From Snodgrassella alvi (GTDB lineage: Bacteria; Pseudomonadota; Gammaproteobacteria; Burkholderiales; Neisseriaceae): DNA of 55,852 nucleotides. Below the pieces are notes generated by a model. That model saw only the letters and a list, made by a program, of their open reading frames with translations. It was not told the origin of the DNA and made no database searches. Each line of letters opens with the position of its first letter. The stretch's first letter is position 1. Location: NCBI RefSeq assembly GCF_002777825.1, contig NZ_MEIR01000002.1:1-55852 (forward strand), read 5' to 3'. The position numbers and the translations under genes were made by a program. Below, in pieces: positions 27,716-37,624 of the stretch.

Positions 27716-29049
27716 ACACCCGTTCAGGTAATCAAGAATTTTTTCACAATAACCAGTTTATTCACGATTTTCGGCAGGCTTCTCCTTATATTCATTATTT
27801 TAATGGTAAGACTCTAGTACTGGCCATCAGCAGCCATGTTCTGGTAAGTGACAAACTGGCGGCACTGGCTGCCGATATACTATTACTCACCAGTCTTGGC
27901 ATGCGGCTGGTCATCATTCACGGTTGCAGCCAATATATTCAGGCCATAGCCGGTCGCAGCACTGCCATCAGTATTGATGAAAATCCCATTACCGATGAGG
28001 CTGCTCTTGAGCTGGTCAAACAGGCTAGTGGCATAGCTCGCTTCAATCTGGAAGCAGCACTGTCCATGATACCGACACAGATAATGGAACACAGTACACC
28101 CAATATACGCATTGCTGGTGGTAATTTTCTGCGTGCCAAACCATTAGGCGTAATTAATGGTATTGATATGTGCTACAGCGGCTGTGTACGCAAAGTGGAT
28201 GCGACCGCCATTGAAGAGCGTCTGGCACACAATCAACTGGTATTAATTAGCCCGATTGGCCACTCACTTAGTGGTCAGTGTTATCGTTTACAGGTAAATG
28301 AAGTTGCTCAGGCTGTATCCGAAGCCATTAGTGCGGAAAAACTGATTTTTCTCGGTACCCAGCAAGGTTTGCTGGATGAACAGCAGCAAACCATCAGTAA
28401 ACTGAACTGTATTGAAATCCGTCAGCTTCTGGCCAGAAACATCACCGATAAACGGCAGACTGAGCTATTACAGACTGCGGCACATGTACTCGAACATAGC
28501 GTACAACGCGTGCATGTTCTTTCCGGCCTACAGGATGGCAGCCTGCTACAGGAATTATTTACCCGCGAAGGCAGCGGCACCGCCATGGCTAAAGCGCCGT
28601 TCATGCGTATACGCCCGGCTGAAAACAAGGACATTGGCGAAATTCTGCAACTGATTGCCCCATTGGAAGCTGCCGGTATTCTACTGCCGCGCGACAGTGA
28701 GTACATGGAAAACCATATTCATGAATTTTCTGTGCTGGAACAGGATTGCTATGTTTATGGCTGCGTAGCTTTGCATGTTTATCCCGAGGAAAATGCTGGT
28801 GAGCTGGCCTGCCTGATTGTTTCCCCAGATGCGCGTGCGCGCGGCTACGGCGAGCTACTGCTGGCACATGTCATCAAACAGGCACAAGAGTTACAGCTAC
28901 AGGCACTGTTTGCCCTTAGCACCCATACCGGCGACTGGTTTGTCGAACGTGGCTTTAGCAGTGCCACACTGGCGCAATTACCGGCAAAGCGGCAGCAACA
29001 GTACACCAGCAATAAACGCCATTCGAAAATATTTCGCCGCCAACTTTGA
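27712..29049 (+). CDS. argA: Amino-acid N-acetyltransferase (N-acetylglutamate synthase)
   Basis: ArgA acetylates glutamate with acetyl-CoA, the first step of arginine synthesis. The 445-residue protein has an N-terminal amino-acid-kinase domain (about 20-290, with VIIHGCSQYI and IRIAGGNFLRAKP), which in this class senses arginine. A C-terminal GNAT domain follows (about 300-445, with ACLIVSPDARARGYGELLLAHV). Length is normal. The ATG overlaps the stop of the zinc-ribbon gene (ATGA), so the two are translationally coupled. No ARG box is recognised. Confidence 0.96.
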   Translation: MNTRSGNQEFFHNNQFIHDFRQASPYIHYFNGKTLVLAISSHVLVSDKLAALAADILLLTSLGMRLVIIHGCSQYIQAIAGRSTAISIDENPITDEAALELVKQASGIARFNLEAALSMIPTQIMEHSTPNIRIAGGNFLRAKPLGVINGIDMCYSGCVRKVDATAIEERLAHNQLVLISPIGHSLSGQCYRLQVNEVAQAVSEAISAEKLIFLGTQQGLLDEQQQTISKLNCIEIRQLLARNITDKRQTELLQTAAHVLEHSVQRVHVLSGLQDGSLLQELFTREGSGTAMAKAPFMRIRPAENKDIGEILQLIAPLEAAGILLPRDSEYMENHIHEFSVLEQDCYVYGCVALHVYPEENAGELACLIVSPDARARGYGELLLAHVIKQAQELQLQALFALSTHTGDWFVERGFSSATLAQLPAKRQQQYTSNKRHSKIFRRQL

Positions 29050-29111
29050 ACGCGACCAGCAAAAATCTTTTACAATCTACCCTTTTCTCTGATTGCCACT
29101 AAGGAAGACAC

Positions 29112-29384
29112 ATGAGTCATACAGTGCATTGCGTCAAACTGGGCAAAGAAGCACCCGGCTTGAAATTTCCGCCATTTCCCAATGAACTGGGTAAACGCAT
29201 TTACGATAATGTATCACAAGAAGCATGGGACGGCTGGTTACGATATCAGACCATGATTATTAATGAAAACCGCCTCAGTTTGGCCGACCCACGTGCCCGC
29301 CAGTACATTACCCAACAAATGGAAAATTATTTCTTTGGCGAGGGTGCCGACCATATCAGTGGCTATACTCCGCCACAGGAATAA
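29112..29384 (+). CDS. yggX: Fe(2+)-trafficking protein YggX
   Basis: YggX protects iron-sulfur clusters against oxidants and helps move Fe2+. The 90-residue protein matches the family along its length: a short N-terminal part with the conserved Cys7, [20 protein letters not shown], and [19 protein letters not shown]. The RBS AAGGAAG lies five to eight bases before the ATG at 29112. It lies between argA and the acetyltransferase gene, seven bases before the latter. Confidence 0.96.
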   Translation: MSHTVHCVKLGKEAPGLKFPPFPNELGKRIYDNVSQEAWDGWLRYQTMIINENRLSLADPRARQYITQQMENYFFGEGADHISGYTPPQE

Positions 29385-29390
29385 AATCTA

Positions 29391-30008
29391 ATGGCTGTTC
29401 GACTGTATGCAGATGAACAGCTTTTTTTATTTGTCCAATACCTTGTTACAACTTTTATGGTTATACAGCTCATTAAAAGTGATTTATTTCGTTACAGCGG
29501 CCGTACTGACTGGCGCACACTCATACGTCACTACTTTTGTAACCGGGGCTTTCGCTTTTCCTGCTGGCTAAGACTGGCTGCTGCACCGGGAATATGGCGC
29601 AAACTGGCCTATCCGATGTATTTATGGCAGAAACACCGCAGTGGAATCATCATCAGCCCACGCACGCCTATTGGCTACGGGCTGTATATCGGCCATGGCG
29701 GGCCGCTGATTATTAATAGCAGTGCCCGGCTGGGTAATAATGTCAATCTTTCCCCCTATACCGTAATTGGCGCCAACAATGGATCAGCGGCCACTATTGG
29801 TGACAATGTCTATATCGGCCCCAATTGTAATCTGATTGAAAATGTCTGCATTGGTGACAATGCCACCATTGGTGCCGGCAGTGTTGTCACCAAAAATATC
29901 CCGGCAAATGCAACTGCTGCGGGTAATTACGCCAAGGTGTTAAATTTTCAGAATCCTGGTCAGTTTATTCACAATCGCTGGCCACCGATAAATCAACATG
30001 ACTCTTGA
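29391..30008 (+). CDS. Hexapeptide-repeat acetyltransferase (CysE/LacA/WcaB type)
   Basis: The protein has 205 residues. The N-terminal half has basic and aromatic residues (RTDWRTLIRHYFCNRGFRF), and residues of about 85-180 form a left-handed beta-helix of hexapeptide repeats, with the catalytic His in YIGHGGPLIIN and IGDNATIGAGSVVTKNIP. It resembles WcaB- or serine-acetyltransferase-like O-acetyltransferases that modify surface sugars. The CysE N-terminal domain is missing, so a role in cysteine synthesis is unlikely. The ATG at 29391 follows yggX by six bases with a weak RBS; ATG 29457 is an alternative. Confidence 0.8.
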   Translation: MAVRLYADEQLFLFVQYLVTTFMVIQLIKSDLFRYSGRTDWRTLIRHYFCNRGFRFSCWLRLAAAPGIWRKLAYPMYLWQKHRSGIIISPRTPIGYGLYIGHGGPLIINSSARLGNNVNLSPYTVIGANNGSAATIGDNVYIGPNCNLIENVCIGDNATIGAGSVVTKNIPANATAAGNYAKVLNFQNPGQFIHNRWPPINQHDS

Positions 30009-30093
30009 CCTATTTGTAAAACAGTGCCAACGTTGATAGATTAACATCAAGCTGACACAGCCTTACCCATAATGATAGTAACAGGTATGTCCC

Positions 30094-32154
30094 ATGTCCA
30101 AAATTCAGCCACACTTACTTTGCCGTGAACTTAGTCTGCTGGCATTCAATCGTCGTGTACTGGCACAGGCACAGGATACACAGGTACCCCTGCTTGAGCG
30201 TTTACGTTTTTTATGCATTGTTTCTTCTAATCTGGATGAATTTTTTGAAGTTCGGATGGCATGGCTGCGCCGTACCCGTGAGCTCTCGCCCCATATTCCG
30301 CTGGCTAATGGCGAACTGCCGGATACTGTCATCACCAACGTCACCAAACAGGCACATGCCATCATTGCCGAGCAATACCGCCTGTTTAACGACGAGCTGA
30401 TTCCGGCCTTGCGCAGTGAAGGCATATCGTTTTATCCGCGCAGTGCATGGAGTGAGGCGCAGCGCCAGTGGGTGGCTGACTATTTCCAGCATGAACTGTT
30501 ACCCATTCTTACACCTATAGGGCTGGATCCATCTCATCCCTTTCCACGTTTACTCAATAAATCGCTGAATTTTGCCGTAGAGTTAGAAGGTAAAGATGCT
30601 TTCGGCCGGACTGGAGGCATGGCAATTGTTCAGGCGCCGCGTATTCTGCCACGGGTGTTAAAAATACCCAAAGAATTATGTAATGGACACGATGGTTTTG
30701 TTTTTCTGTCTTCAATTCTGCATGCTCATGTCCATACTCTATTCACAGGTATGAGCGTCAAGGGCTGCTATCAGTTCCGCATTACTCGCGACAGCGATTT
30801 AAGCGTTGATGAAGAAGATTTGGAAAATCTGCGTACCGCCATTGCCGGTGAGTTACAAGGACGCCAGTATGGAGACGGCGTGCGTTTAGAAGTAGCTGAC
30901 AACTGTCCGGCACGTGTTTACGACTTTCTCCTCAGCCATTTCCATCTGGGACGTGATGAGCTATATCGGGTGAATGGGCCGGTAAATCTAGTACGCCTAA
31001 TGGCCGTACCGGATATGGTTGAACGCAATGATTTAAAATTTCCGCCATTTATTCCCGGTATGCCGGCCATACTAAATAAAAATCGCGACCTGTTCAGTAT
31101 TATCAGCCAGCGCGATATTCTGCTCTACCATCCCTATCAGTCTTTCGAACCAACAGTGCGCCTGATTCAGGAGGCAGCGGATGACCCTCAGGTTATTGCC
31201 ATTAAAATGACTATCTACCGTACCGGTAGCAATTCCGATCTGGTGAAAGCGCTGATGAAAGCGGCACTGGCCGGTAAACAGGTTACGGTAGTGGTTGAAC
31301 TAATGGCACGCTTTGACGAAGAAACCAATCTGAACTGGGCCAGCCAGCTAGAAACTGCCGGCGCCCACGTGGTGTATGGCGTATTCGGCTACAAGGTTCA
31401 TGCCAAAATGGCGCTGATTGTGCGCCGCGAAGACGGCAAACTGAAACGCTATGCCCATGTGAGCACTGGCAACTACCATCAAGGTACCAGCCGCATTTAT
31501 ACCGATTTAGGACTGATGACCTGCAATCCGGACATCAGTGTTGATGTCAATACTGTGTTTATGGAAATTACTGGGCTGGGGCAACCCAATCACCTGAATA
31601 AAATAGCCCAGAGCCCGTTTACATTACACAAAATGCTACTCAACAGTATTAACGGAGAGATCGAACAGGCAAAAGCCGGCAAAACAGCGCGTATTATTGC
31701 CAAAATGAACGCTCTGGTCGAACCTACTATAGTGGATGCTCTGTATGCAGCCAGTCAGGCTGGCGTACAGATAGAGCTGATTGTACGTGGTATGTGCGTG
31801 CTGCGCCCGGGCGTTAAAGGGCTATCGGAAAATATTCGGGTTCGTTCCATTGTCGGCCGTCTGCTGGAACATGCGCGAGTATTTTATTTTGAAAATGGCG
31901 GCAACACTAAAGTATGGATATCCAGTGCCGACTGGATGGGGCGCAATCTATTCCGCCGTGTAGAAATTTGCACACCAATTGAAACACCTGAGCTAAAACA
32001 ACGTATAATCAAGGAAACGCTGATGCTCGCTTTAGCTGATAATCAGTGTGCATGGATGATGCAGCCTGATGGTCGGTACCAGCGAGTTAAAGCAGCAGAC
32101 AATGAGTCTGTATCTAATATGCAAAATATGCTGATTGAACGTTATCGCCAATAA
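30094..32154 (+). CDS. ppk1: Polyphosphate kinase 1
   Basis: Ppk1 makes polyphosphate from ATP reversibly, for stress survival. The 686-residue protein has the standard four-domain layout: an N-terminal domain (SLLAFNRRVLAQA), a head domain and two PLD-like catalytic domains. VHAKMALIVRR contains the conserved His-x-Lys that becomes phosphorylated, and GVKGLSENIRVRSIVGRLLE and SSADWMGRNLFRRVE are present. Length is normal. It stands alone, followed by a terminator at 32238. No ppx gene is nearby. Confidence 0.97.
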   Translation: MSKIQPHLLCRELSLLAFNRRVLAQAQDTQVPLLERLRFLCIVSSNLDEFFEVRMAWLRRTRELSPHIPLANGELPDTVITNVTKQAHAIIAEQYRLFNDELIPALRSEGISFYPRSAWSEAQRQWVADYFQHELLPILTPIGLDPSHPFPRLLNKSLNFAVELEGKDAFGRTGGMAIVQAPRILPRVLKIPKELCNGHDGFVFLSSILHAHVHTLFTGMSVKGCYQFRITRDSDLSVDEEDLENLRTAIAGELQGRQYGDGVRLEVADNCPARVYDFLLSHFHLGRDELYRVNGPVNLVRLMAVPDMVERNDLKFPPFIPGMPAILNKNRDLFSIISQRDILLYHPYQSFEPTVRLIQEAADDPQVIAIKMTIYRTGSNSDLVKALMKAALAGKQVTVVVELMARFDEETNLNWASQLETAGAHVVYGVFGYKVHAKMALIVRREDGKLKRYAHVSTGNYHQGTSRIYTDLGLMTCNPDISVDVNTVFMEITGLGQPNHLNKIAQSPFTLHKMLLNSINGEIEQAKAGKTARIIAKMNALVEPTIVDALYAASQAGVQIELIVRGMCVLRPGVKGLSENIRVRSIVGRLLEHARVFYFENGGNTKVWISSADWMGRNLFRRVEICTPIETPELKQRIIKETLMLALADNQCAWMMQPDGRYQRVKAADNESVSNMQNMLIERYRQ

Positions 32155-32237
32155 TAATGCGGTTATCAACCATTAATCTAGCCGGTCAGAATGCTCCAAG
32201 TAAATTTGCAGTACGCAGTTTAGCCAGTGCCATGGCA

Positions 32238-32275
32238 AAAAAAGCAAGGTAATCCATCCGGATACCTTGCTTTTC
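32238..32275. terminator. Bidirectional terminator between ppk1 and dut
   Basis: AAAAGCAAGGTA and TACCTTGCTTTT form a perfect 12-bp stem (extended by TCC/GGA) with a short loop, flanked by A- and T-tracts (32238-32275). It separates the convergent ppk1 and dut genes. Confidence 0.9.
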
Positions 32276-32294
32276 GCTTATTTAACGCCCAAAA

Positions 32295-32756
32295 CTACTG
32301 GTGGCCAGTACTGCCAAAGCCACCTTCTCCGCGGCTGCTTTGCGCAAATTCATCCACAACTGTAAAAGCCGCCTGCATCACCGGCACAATAATCATCTGC
32401 GCAATCCGTGCCATTGGTTCAATTACATATGCCTCCTGACTGCGATTCCACAGCGATACTTTTAATTCACCCTGATAATCAGAATCAATCAGCCCCACCA
32501 AATTACCCAACACAATACCGTGCTTATGTCCCAGACCGGAACGCGGCAAGATTAAGGCTGCGTAGCCCGGATCGGCCAGATGTACGGCCAGCCCTGTTGG
32601 CAACAGAAAGCTTTCTCCCGGCTGTAAAGTAACCGGTGCTTCAATACAGGCACGTAAATCCAGACCAGCCGAACCAATAGTTGCATATTGTGGTAACTGT
32701 TCCGCCATTAACGGATGCAATACCTTAATTTGTACAGATAACTCAGAAGCGCTCAT
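32295..32756 (-). CDS. dut: dUTP diphosphatase
   Basis: Dut hydrolyses dUTP to dUMP, keeping uracil out of DNA and feeding dTMP synthesis. The 153-residue protein has the trimeric dUTPase motifs in order: SAGLDLRA (I), PRSGLG (II), [14 protein letters not shown] (III), RIAQMII (IV) and GSTG near the end (V), here as GEGGFGSTG. The ATG at 32756 gives the family's normal N-terminus; the frame opens further upstream. It lies 79 bases downstream of coaBC on the same strand. Confidence 0.96.
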   Translation of the reverse strand: MSASELSVQIKVLHPLMAEQLPQYATIGSAGLDLRACIEAPVTLQPGESFLLPTGLAVHLADPGYAALILPRSGLGHKHGIVLGNLVGLIDSDYQGELKVSLWNRSQEAYVIEPMARIAQMIIVPVMQAAFTVVDEFAQSSRGEGGFGSTGHQ

Positions 32757-32835
32757 AAACCAACCAGTCTTTATATAATTTATAGTTAACAAATATCAGG
32801 GCAGCAAACTCCCTAATACATAAATACAGTCTTAC

Positions 32836-34023
32836 TTACTGTTGCGCCAGCAGTTGCGCCAGCCGGGCAACAATTGCAGTAGCTGTATCATCTTTACTCA
32901 TCTGCGGCAAGGCAGTTTCCTGCTCGTCATCAAGCAGTATCACCTGATTAGTGGATTTACCCATTGCCTGACTCACATCATTGGCTACCAGTAACAGCAC
33001 GCCTTTTTTCAGCCGTTTGGCACGTGCATGCTCCAGCACATGCTCACTTTCTGCGGCAAAACCAACACAGAATGGCGCATCAGCCCGTGCAGCCACAGTA
33101 GCCAGAATATCAGCATTCTCAGCAAGCTCTATCACCGGTACGGATTGACCGACCTGTTTTTTCAGTTTCTGTTCACTGCGGTTTCTAACCTTATAATCAG
33201 CTACCGCAGCTACCGATATGAACACATCCTGCTCAGGCAATAAGCGTTGCACCGCCGCCAGCATCGCATCCGCACTGACAGCCTGTTCAGTATAAGCCAG
33301 CCCGGCGGCCAGTGCCGTCTGCACCTGCCCATACACCAGAGACACATTAGCTCCGGCAGCGCGACACGCACGCGCCAGCGCCATCCCCATCTGCCCGCTG
33401 GAAATATTGGTAATACCGCGTACCGGATCAATGGCTTCAAAAGTGGCTCCGGTAGTAATTAAAACCTTTTTGCCCGCCAATACAGATGGTGTCCAAATAT
33501 CAACTAACAGATCAGCCAATTCTGCCGCTTCCAGCATACGCCCGCTACCAACTTCACCGCATGCCTGCTCTCCAGCAGCCGGTCCCAGTATTTTTATTTG
33601 GTCCTGCTGCAATAAGGCCATATTGCGCTGGTTAGCCGGATTATTCCACATCTGCACATTCATCGCTGGTGCAACAGCAAGCGGGCAGCTACGGGCAGCT
33701 ACCAACGTGGTCAACAGATTATCTGCCATACCTTGAGCTATTTTTGCCAGCGTATTGGCAGAAGCCGGCGCAATCAGCATCACATCTGCCTGACGGCTTA
33801 AATTGATATGTGCCATACCATTGCCACCAGACACATCATGCGTATCCAACAACACTGGTTCACCACTCAGAGCCTGAAAGGTAGTCGGACTAACAAAATC
33901 AGTAGCTGCCTGAGTCATCACCACATTTACCTGATGCCCTGCCTTTTTCAGCAGCCGCACCAGCTCACAACTTTTATATGCAGCAATACCGCCACAAATA
34001 CCCAGCAATACCTTTTTTTTCAT
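32836..34023 (-). CDS. coaBC: Bifunctional phosphopantothenoylcysteine decarboxylase/synthetase
   Basis: CoaBC joins 4'-phosphopantothenate with cysteine (CoaB, CTP-dependent) and decarboxylates the product (CoaC, FMN) in CoA synthesis. The 395-residue protein has an N-terminal flavoprotein domain (GICGGIAAYKSCELVRLLK, the active-site block HINLSRQADVMLIAPASANT and PAMNVQMWNNP). A Rossmann-like C-terminal domain follows (VLITTGATFEAIDPVRGITN, then FISVAAVADYK). Length is normal. It is upstream of dut, the common bacterial order. Confidence 0.97.
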   Translation of the reverse strand: MKKKVLLGICGGIAAYKSCELVRLLKKAGHQVNVVMTQAATDFVSPTTFQALSGEPVLLDTHDVSGGNGMAHINLSRQADVMLIAPASANTLAKIAQGMADNLLTTLVAARSCPLAVAPAMNVQMWNNPANQRNMALLQQDQIKILGPAAGEQACGEVGSGRMLEAAELADLLVDIWTPSVLAGKKVLITTGATFEAIDPVRGITNISSGQMGMALARACRAAGANVSLVYGQVQTALAAGLAYTEQAVSADAMLAAVQRLLPEQDVFISVAAVADYKVRNRSEQKLKKQVGQSVPVIELAENADILATVAARADAPFCVGFAAESEHVLEHARAKRLKKGVLLLVANDVSQAMGKSTNQVILLDDEQETALPQMSKDDTATAIVARLAQLLAQQ

Positions 34024-34550
34024 TACCTATACCACCTATAGCCAAAATCAGCTTACAGCAGACAATTACATCAAATTTACTTTACCAATTCAGTAAAATG
34101 ACGAAAACTTTTTGATTAAATGGAAAATTTTTTTGCATAATCCATTTATATTGGTAAATAGACATTCATGCATATAAGTAACATGGTTCAGTTATCAGAC
34201 AAAAGCCAGAACTGAACGAATATAACAGACAATTATTACATGATACACTAGGCATTATTCAGTTTGCCAGACAGGCCATACTTTAAAACCCGTACCTTAG
34301 CGTGATCCTAACAAAAATTAATTCAAGTTAGAAAGCAGCACTAAATACCTGTTTACATGCAAAGTTATACACCAAGTGGAGAATTTAAATGTATTAACAG
34401 TTAAATTTCATTGCTCCACGCAAAATGCTTGCATACAATGCCCCCCCTAAAGCAGGAGCAGAATCGTTTTTGCACCGTTCTTTACACATTACAGTAAACA
34501 TCCATATGCCGAGCATTGGCTGGAACGATTTTTCTGGAGTAACCCTTATC
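34024..34550. other. Intergenic region before potA
   Basis: About 530 bases lie between the divergent coaBC and potA. The frame of potA stays open to 34425 upstream but shows no coding character. I see no riboswitch-like structure or clear operator. Confidence 0.5.
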
Positions 34551-35681
34551 ATGAGCGAAAACGCAACCACCAAGCTAGGTGCCGACCCCGCACATTACTT
34601 ACAGATTAAAGACATCGTCAAAACCTATGGCGACAACTACGCCGTTGACCATGTCAATCTTACCATTAAAAAAAATGAAATCTTCGCCTTGCTTGGTAGC
34701 TCCGGTAGCGGTAAATCAACCTTGTTACGCATGCTGGCCGGTATGGAAACACCAACACAGGGGCAAATTATCCTTGATGGTGAAGACATCACCAAACTAC
34801 AACCCTACGACCGTCCCATCAATATGATGTTTCAAAGTTATGCCTTGTTTCCGCATATGAGCGTTGAACAAAATATCGCTTTCGGCCTGAAACAGGACAA
34901 GCTTCCTAAAGGTGAAATCAGCGCTCGTGTTGAAGAAATGCTGCGTCTGGTACAAATGACCAAATATGCCAAGCGTAAACCACATCAGCTTTCCGGCGGA
35001 CAGCAGCAGCGTGTTGCCCTGGCGCGCAGTCTGGCCAAACGGCCGAAACTGCTGCTATTGGACGAACCACTGGGTGCACTGGACAAGAAACTGCGGCAAC
35101 AAACCCAGCTCGAACTGGTTAATACACTAGAAAAAGTAGGTGCCACCTGTATCATGGTTACTCATGATCAGGAAGAAGCCATGACCATGGCCTCGCGTAT
35201 TGCCATTATGTCCGACGGTCAACTGCAACAGGTAGGCACACCTTCTGATATTTACGACTATCCTAACAGCCGTTTTACCGCTGAATTTATGGGTGAAACC
35301 AATATTCTGGCCGGTAAAGTTACAGAAGATGGTTCCGATCACACCATTATTCAGTGTCCAGATCTGCAACAGATGGTTTATCTTGGTCATGGCATCAGCG
35401 GACCGGAAGACCAAAACATCTGGCTGTCCATTCGTCCAGAAGACATCAATATCTATCGCGAACAGCCACAGCAGGAATACAACTGGTCAGCAGGCATTGT
35501 CAAAGAAATTGCCTATCTGGGCAGCTTTGGTATTTTTTATATCCAGCTCCCTTCCGGCAAAATCATCAAAAGTCAGGTTTTATCCTCCTACTGGGAACAA
35601 TCCAACATTCCCATGCCCACTTGGGAAGAAAAAGTTTACATCAACTGGCCGGACAATCAGGCCAGCCCCTTAACTCATTAA
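34551..35681 (+). CDS. potA: Spermidine/putrescine ABC transporter ATPase
   Basis: PotA drives polyamine import through PotBC. The 376-residue protein has Walker [10 protein letters not shown], the Q-loop, the signature LSGGQQQR, Walker B LLLLDEP and the switch His in VTHDQEEAM, followed by a TOBE-type regulatory domain from about residue 250. The start at 34551 (MSENATTK) is preferred, with GGAG upstream; the frame runs on to 34425 without a plausible protein. It is first of a potA-potB-potC operon; potD is not found in the window. Confidence 0.96.
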   Translation: MSENATTKLGADPAHYLQIKDIVKTYGDNYAVDHVNLTIKKNEIFALLGSSGSGKSTLLRMLAGMETPTQGQIILDGEDITKLQPYDRPINMMFQSYALFPHMSVEQNIAFGLKQDKLPKGEISARVEEMLRLVQMTKYAKRKPHQLSGGQQQRVALARSLAKRPKLLLLDEPLGALDKKLRQQTQLELVNTLEKVGATCIMVTHDQEEAMTMASRIAIMSDGQLQQVGTPSDIYDYPNSRFTAEFMGETNILAGKVTEDGSDHTIIQCPDLQQMVYLGHGISGPEDQNIWLSIRPEDINIYREQPQQEYNWSAGIVKEIAYLGSFGIFYIQLPSGKIIKSQVLSSYWEQSNIPMPTWEEKVYINWPDNQASPLTH

Positions 35682-35701
35682 CAGCCGTTGGGAGCTTAAA
35701 C

Positions 35702-36670
35702 ATGAACTGGTTTAACCGCCTGAAAGGCTTGCGCCCCACTCAGGGACTAGTAGTTGGCATTCCCTACATCTGGCTGCTGGGACTGTTTCTGGTACCGTTT
35801 TTTATCGTACTCAAAATCAGTTTCGGAGAACAGGACATCGCCATCCCGCCCTATACACCGCTATACAACCTTGATACCGACTTGGGACGTATTAATATTC
35901 TGGTCAGCTATCAGAATTATGCTGATATCTTTAACGATTTCTGGCTTTCTCTCGGACAGATGCTAACTGGCAATCGTGGTGACAATATCTATCTGCTGAC
36001 TTACTGGCTATCGATTAAAACCGCCTTTACTACCACACTAATTTGCCTTCTGGCGGGCTATCCGATAGCCTACGCCATTGCCCGAGCACCAGAAAAAATC
36101 CGCAATGGTCTGCTACTTGCCATCATGCTACCTTTCTGGACTTCCTTCCTATTGCGTGTGTATGCATGGATGAGTCTGCTCGGCCATAACGGCATCATTA
36201 ACACCTATCTGCTGAAATGGGGGCTTATCGACCATCCGCTGGATATGTTCTACAATTCATTTTCTGTGAATCTGGTGATGGTATACGCCTATCTGCCCTT
36301 TATGATTCTGCCACTATACACCCAGCTAGTGAAATTGGATAACCGTTTGCTGGAAGCAGCAGCTGATCTGGGAGCGGGCCCGATTAAGGCTTTTGTTTCC
36401 ATTACCCTGCCCCTGTCCAAGGCCGGTATTATTTCTGGTTCAATGCTGGTATTCATTCCGGCAGTTGGCGAATTCGTGATTCCCGAACTGGTAGGAGGCC
36501 CTGAAAACCAATTGATTGGTAAAATATTGTGGCAAGCATTCTTTGGCGAAAATAACTGGCCCCTGGCTTCAGCCGTAGCCGTAATTATGGTGCTGTTACT
36601 GGTGATTCCGATTACCCTATTCCATCGCTACGAAACCCGCGAAATTGAAGAAGGAGCCGGCCATGCATAA
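35702..36670 (+). CDS. potB: Spermidine/putrescine ABC transporter permease PotB
   Basis: PotB is an inner-membrane permease of the polyamine importer. The 322-residue protein has six predicted membrane helices and the ABC permease EAA loop LEAAADLGAGPIKAFVSITL near residues 219-238. It is longer than E. coli PotB (about 285 residues) because of an inserted loop with NLDTDLGRINILVSYQNY and the following region. The ATG at 35702 has GGGAG upstream; the frame is open further upstream inside potA. Its stop overlaps the potC start by eight bases. Confidence 0.94.
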   Translation: MNWFNRLKGLRPTQGLVVGIPYIWLLGLFLVPFFIVLKISFGEQDIAIPPYTPLYNLDTDLGRINILVSYQNYADIFNDFWLSLGQMLTGNRGDNIYLLTYWLSIKTAFTTTLICLLAGYPIAYAIARAPEKIRNGLLLAIMLPFWTSFLLRVYAWMSLLGHNGIINTYLLKWGLIDHPLDMFYNSFSVNLVMVYAYLPFMILPLYTQLVKLDNRLLEAAADLGAGPIKAFVSITLPLSKAGIISGSMLVFIPAVGEFVIPELVGGPENQLIGKILWQAFFGENNWPLASAVAVIMVLLLVIPITLFHRYETREIEEGAGHA

Positions 36671-37544
36671 TCACAAATCATCCTGGTTTCTCAGAGGTAT
36701 GCTGATTCTGGGACTGGCCTTTCTGTACATGCCGCTGGTGATTTTGGTTATTTACTCGTTTAATAGCTCGCGTCTGGTTACTGTCTGGGGCGGCTTTTCA
36801 ACCCAATGGTATGGCAAGCTGCTACAGAACGAACAGATACTGGATGCAGCATGGTTATCCGTACGCATTGCCCTGTGTTCAGCTGCAGCATCCGTTATTC
36901 TGGGTACACTGGCCGGTTATGCACTGGCACGTATCAAGCGCTTTCGCGGCAATACCCTGTTTGCCGGCATGGTGTCTGCACCAATGGTTATGCCGGATAT
37001 CATCACTGGCCTGTCCATGCTACTGCTGATTATTCAGGTGCAAATGCTGCTGCAAAACAGCGCTTTCAGCTTCCTGTATTTTGAACGCGGCTTCTTTACC
37101 ATCTGGCTGGGTCATACTACCCTATGCATGGCTTACGTGACTGTTATTATCCGCTCGCGCCTGTCTGAGCTAAACCAGTCGCTGGAAGAAGCGGCCAAAG
37201 ACCTTGGCGCACGTCCATTAAAAGTATTTTTCCTGATTACCCTGCCCTCTATTGCACCGGCAATTGCTTCTGGCTTCCTGTTATCCATTACCCTATCACT
37301 GGATGATCTGGTGATTACCTCGTTCCTATCCGGCCCGGGTTCATCCACCCTGCCCATGATTATTTTCTCCAAAATCAAACTGGGACTGGATCCGCAAATG
37401 AATGTACTGGCTACCATCATCATCGCACTGGTAGGCACCTTGGCTATCGGCATCAACTACTGCATGATGCGACAAAATACCAGACGTGAACGAGAAATGG
37501 CAGAAGCCTACCGCCAAAGCCAGTTACTTGAGGCTAATAAATAA
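36663..37544 (+). CDS. potC: Spermidine/putrescine ABC transporter permease PotC
   Basis: PotC is the second permease. The 293-residue protein has six membrane helices, the N-terminal opening LYMPLVILVIYSFNSSRLVTV and the EAA loop LEEAAKDLGARPLKVFFLITL-like block (first 20 residues shown in family comparisons). The ATG at 36663 has AAGGAG eight bases upstream and overlaps the end of potB by eight bases, so translation is coupled. A terminator follows at 37557. As in PotB, no potD gene follows. Confidence 0.94.
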   Translation: MHNHKSSWFLRGMLILGLAFLYMPLVILVIYSFNSSRLVTVWGGFSTQWYGKLLQNEQILDAAWLSVRIALCSAAASVILGTLAGYALARIKRFRGNTLFAGMVSAPMVMPDIITGLSMLLLIIQVQMLLQNSAFSFLYFERGFFTIWLGHTTLCMAYVTVIIRSRLSELNQSLEEAAKDLGARPLKVFFLITLPSIAPAIASGFLLSITLSLDDLVITSFLSGPGSSTLPMIIFSKIKLGLDPQMNVLATIIIALVGTLAIGINYCMMRQNTRREREMAEAYRQSQLLEANK

Positions 37545-37556
37545 TATCCGTTTACA

Positions 37557-37597
37557 ATGGCAGTTATCTGATTCAAGATAACTGCCAATTTTTTTAT
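37557..37597 (+). terminator. Intrinsic terminator of potABC
   Basis: TGGCAGTTATCT (37558-37569) and AGATAACTGCCA (37576-37587) form a perfect 12-bp stem with a 6-base loop, followed by ATTTTTTTA. It ends the pot transcript before the oxidoreductase gene. Confidence 0.92.
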
Positions 37598-37624
37598 CTT
37601 TCAGCCTTATTTCACCCAGCGCCC

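Noticed and set aside
35354-35701. N-terminal extension of the potB frame
   Set aside because: It runs inside potA in another frame; the ATG at 35702 has a ribosome site and a normal PotB start.
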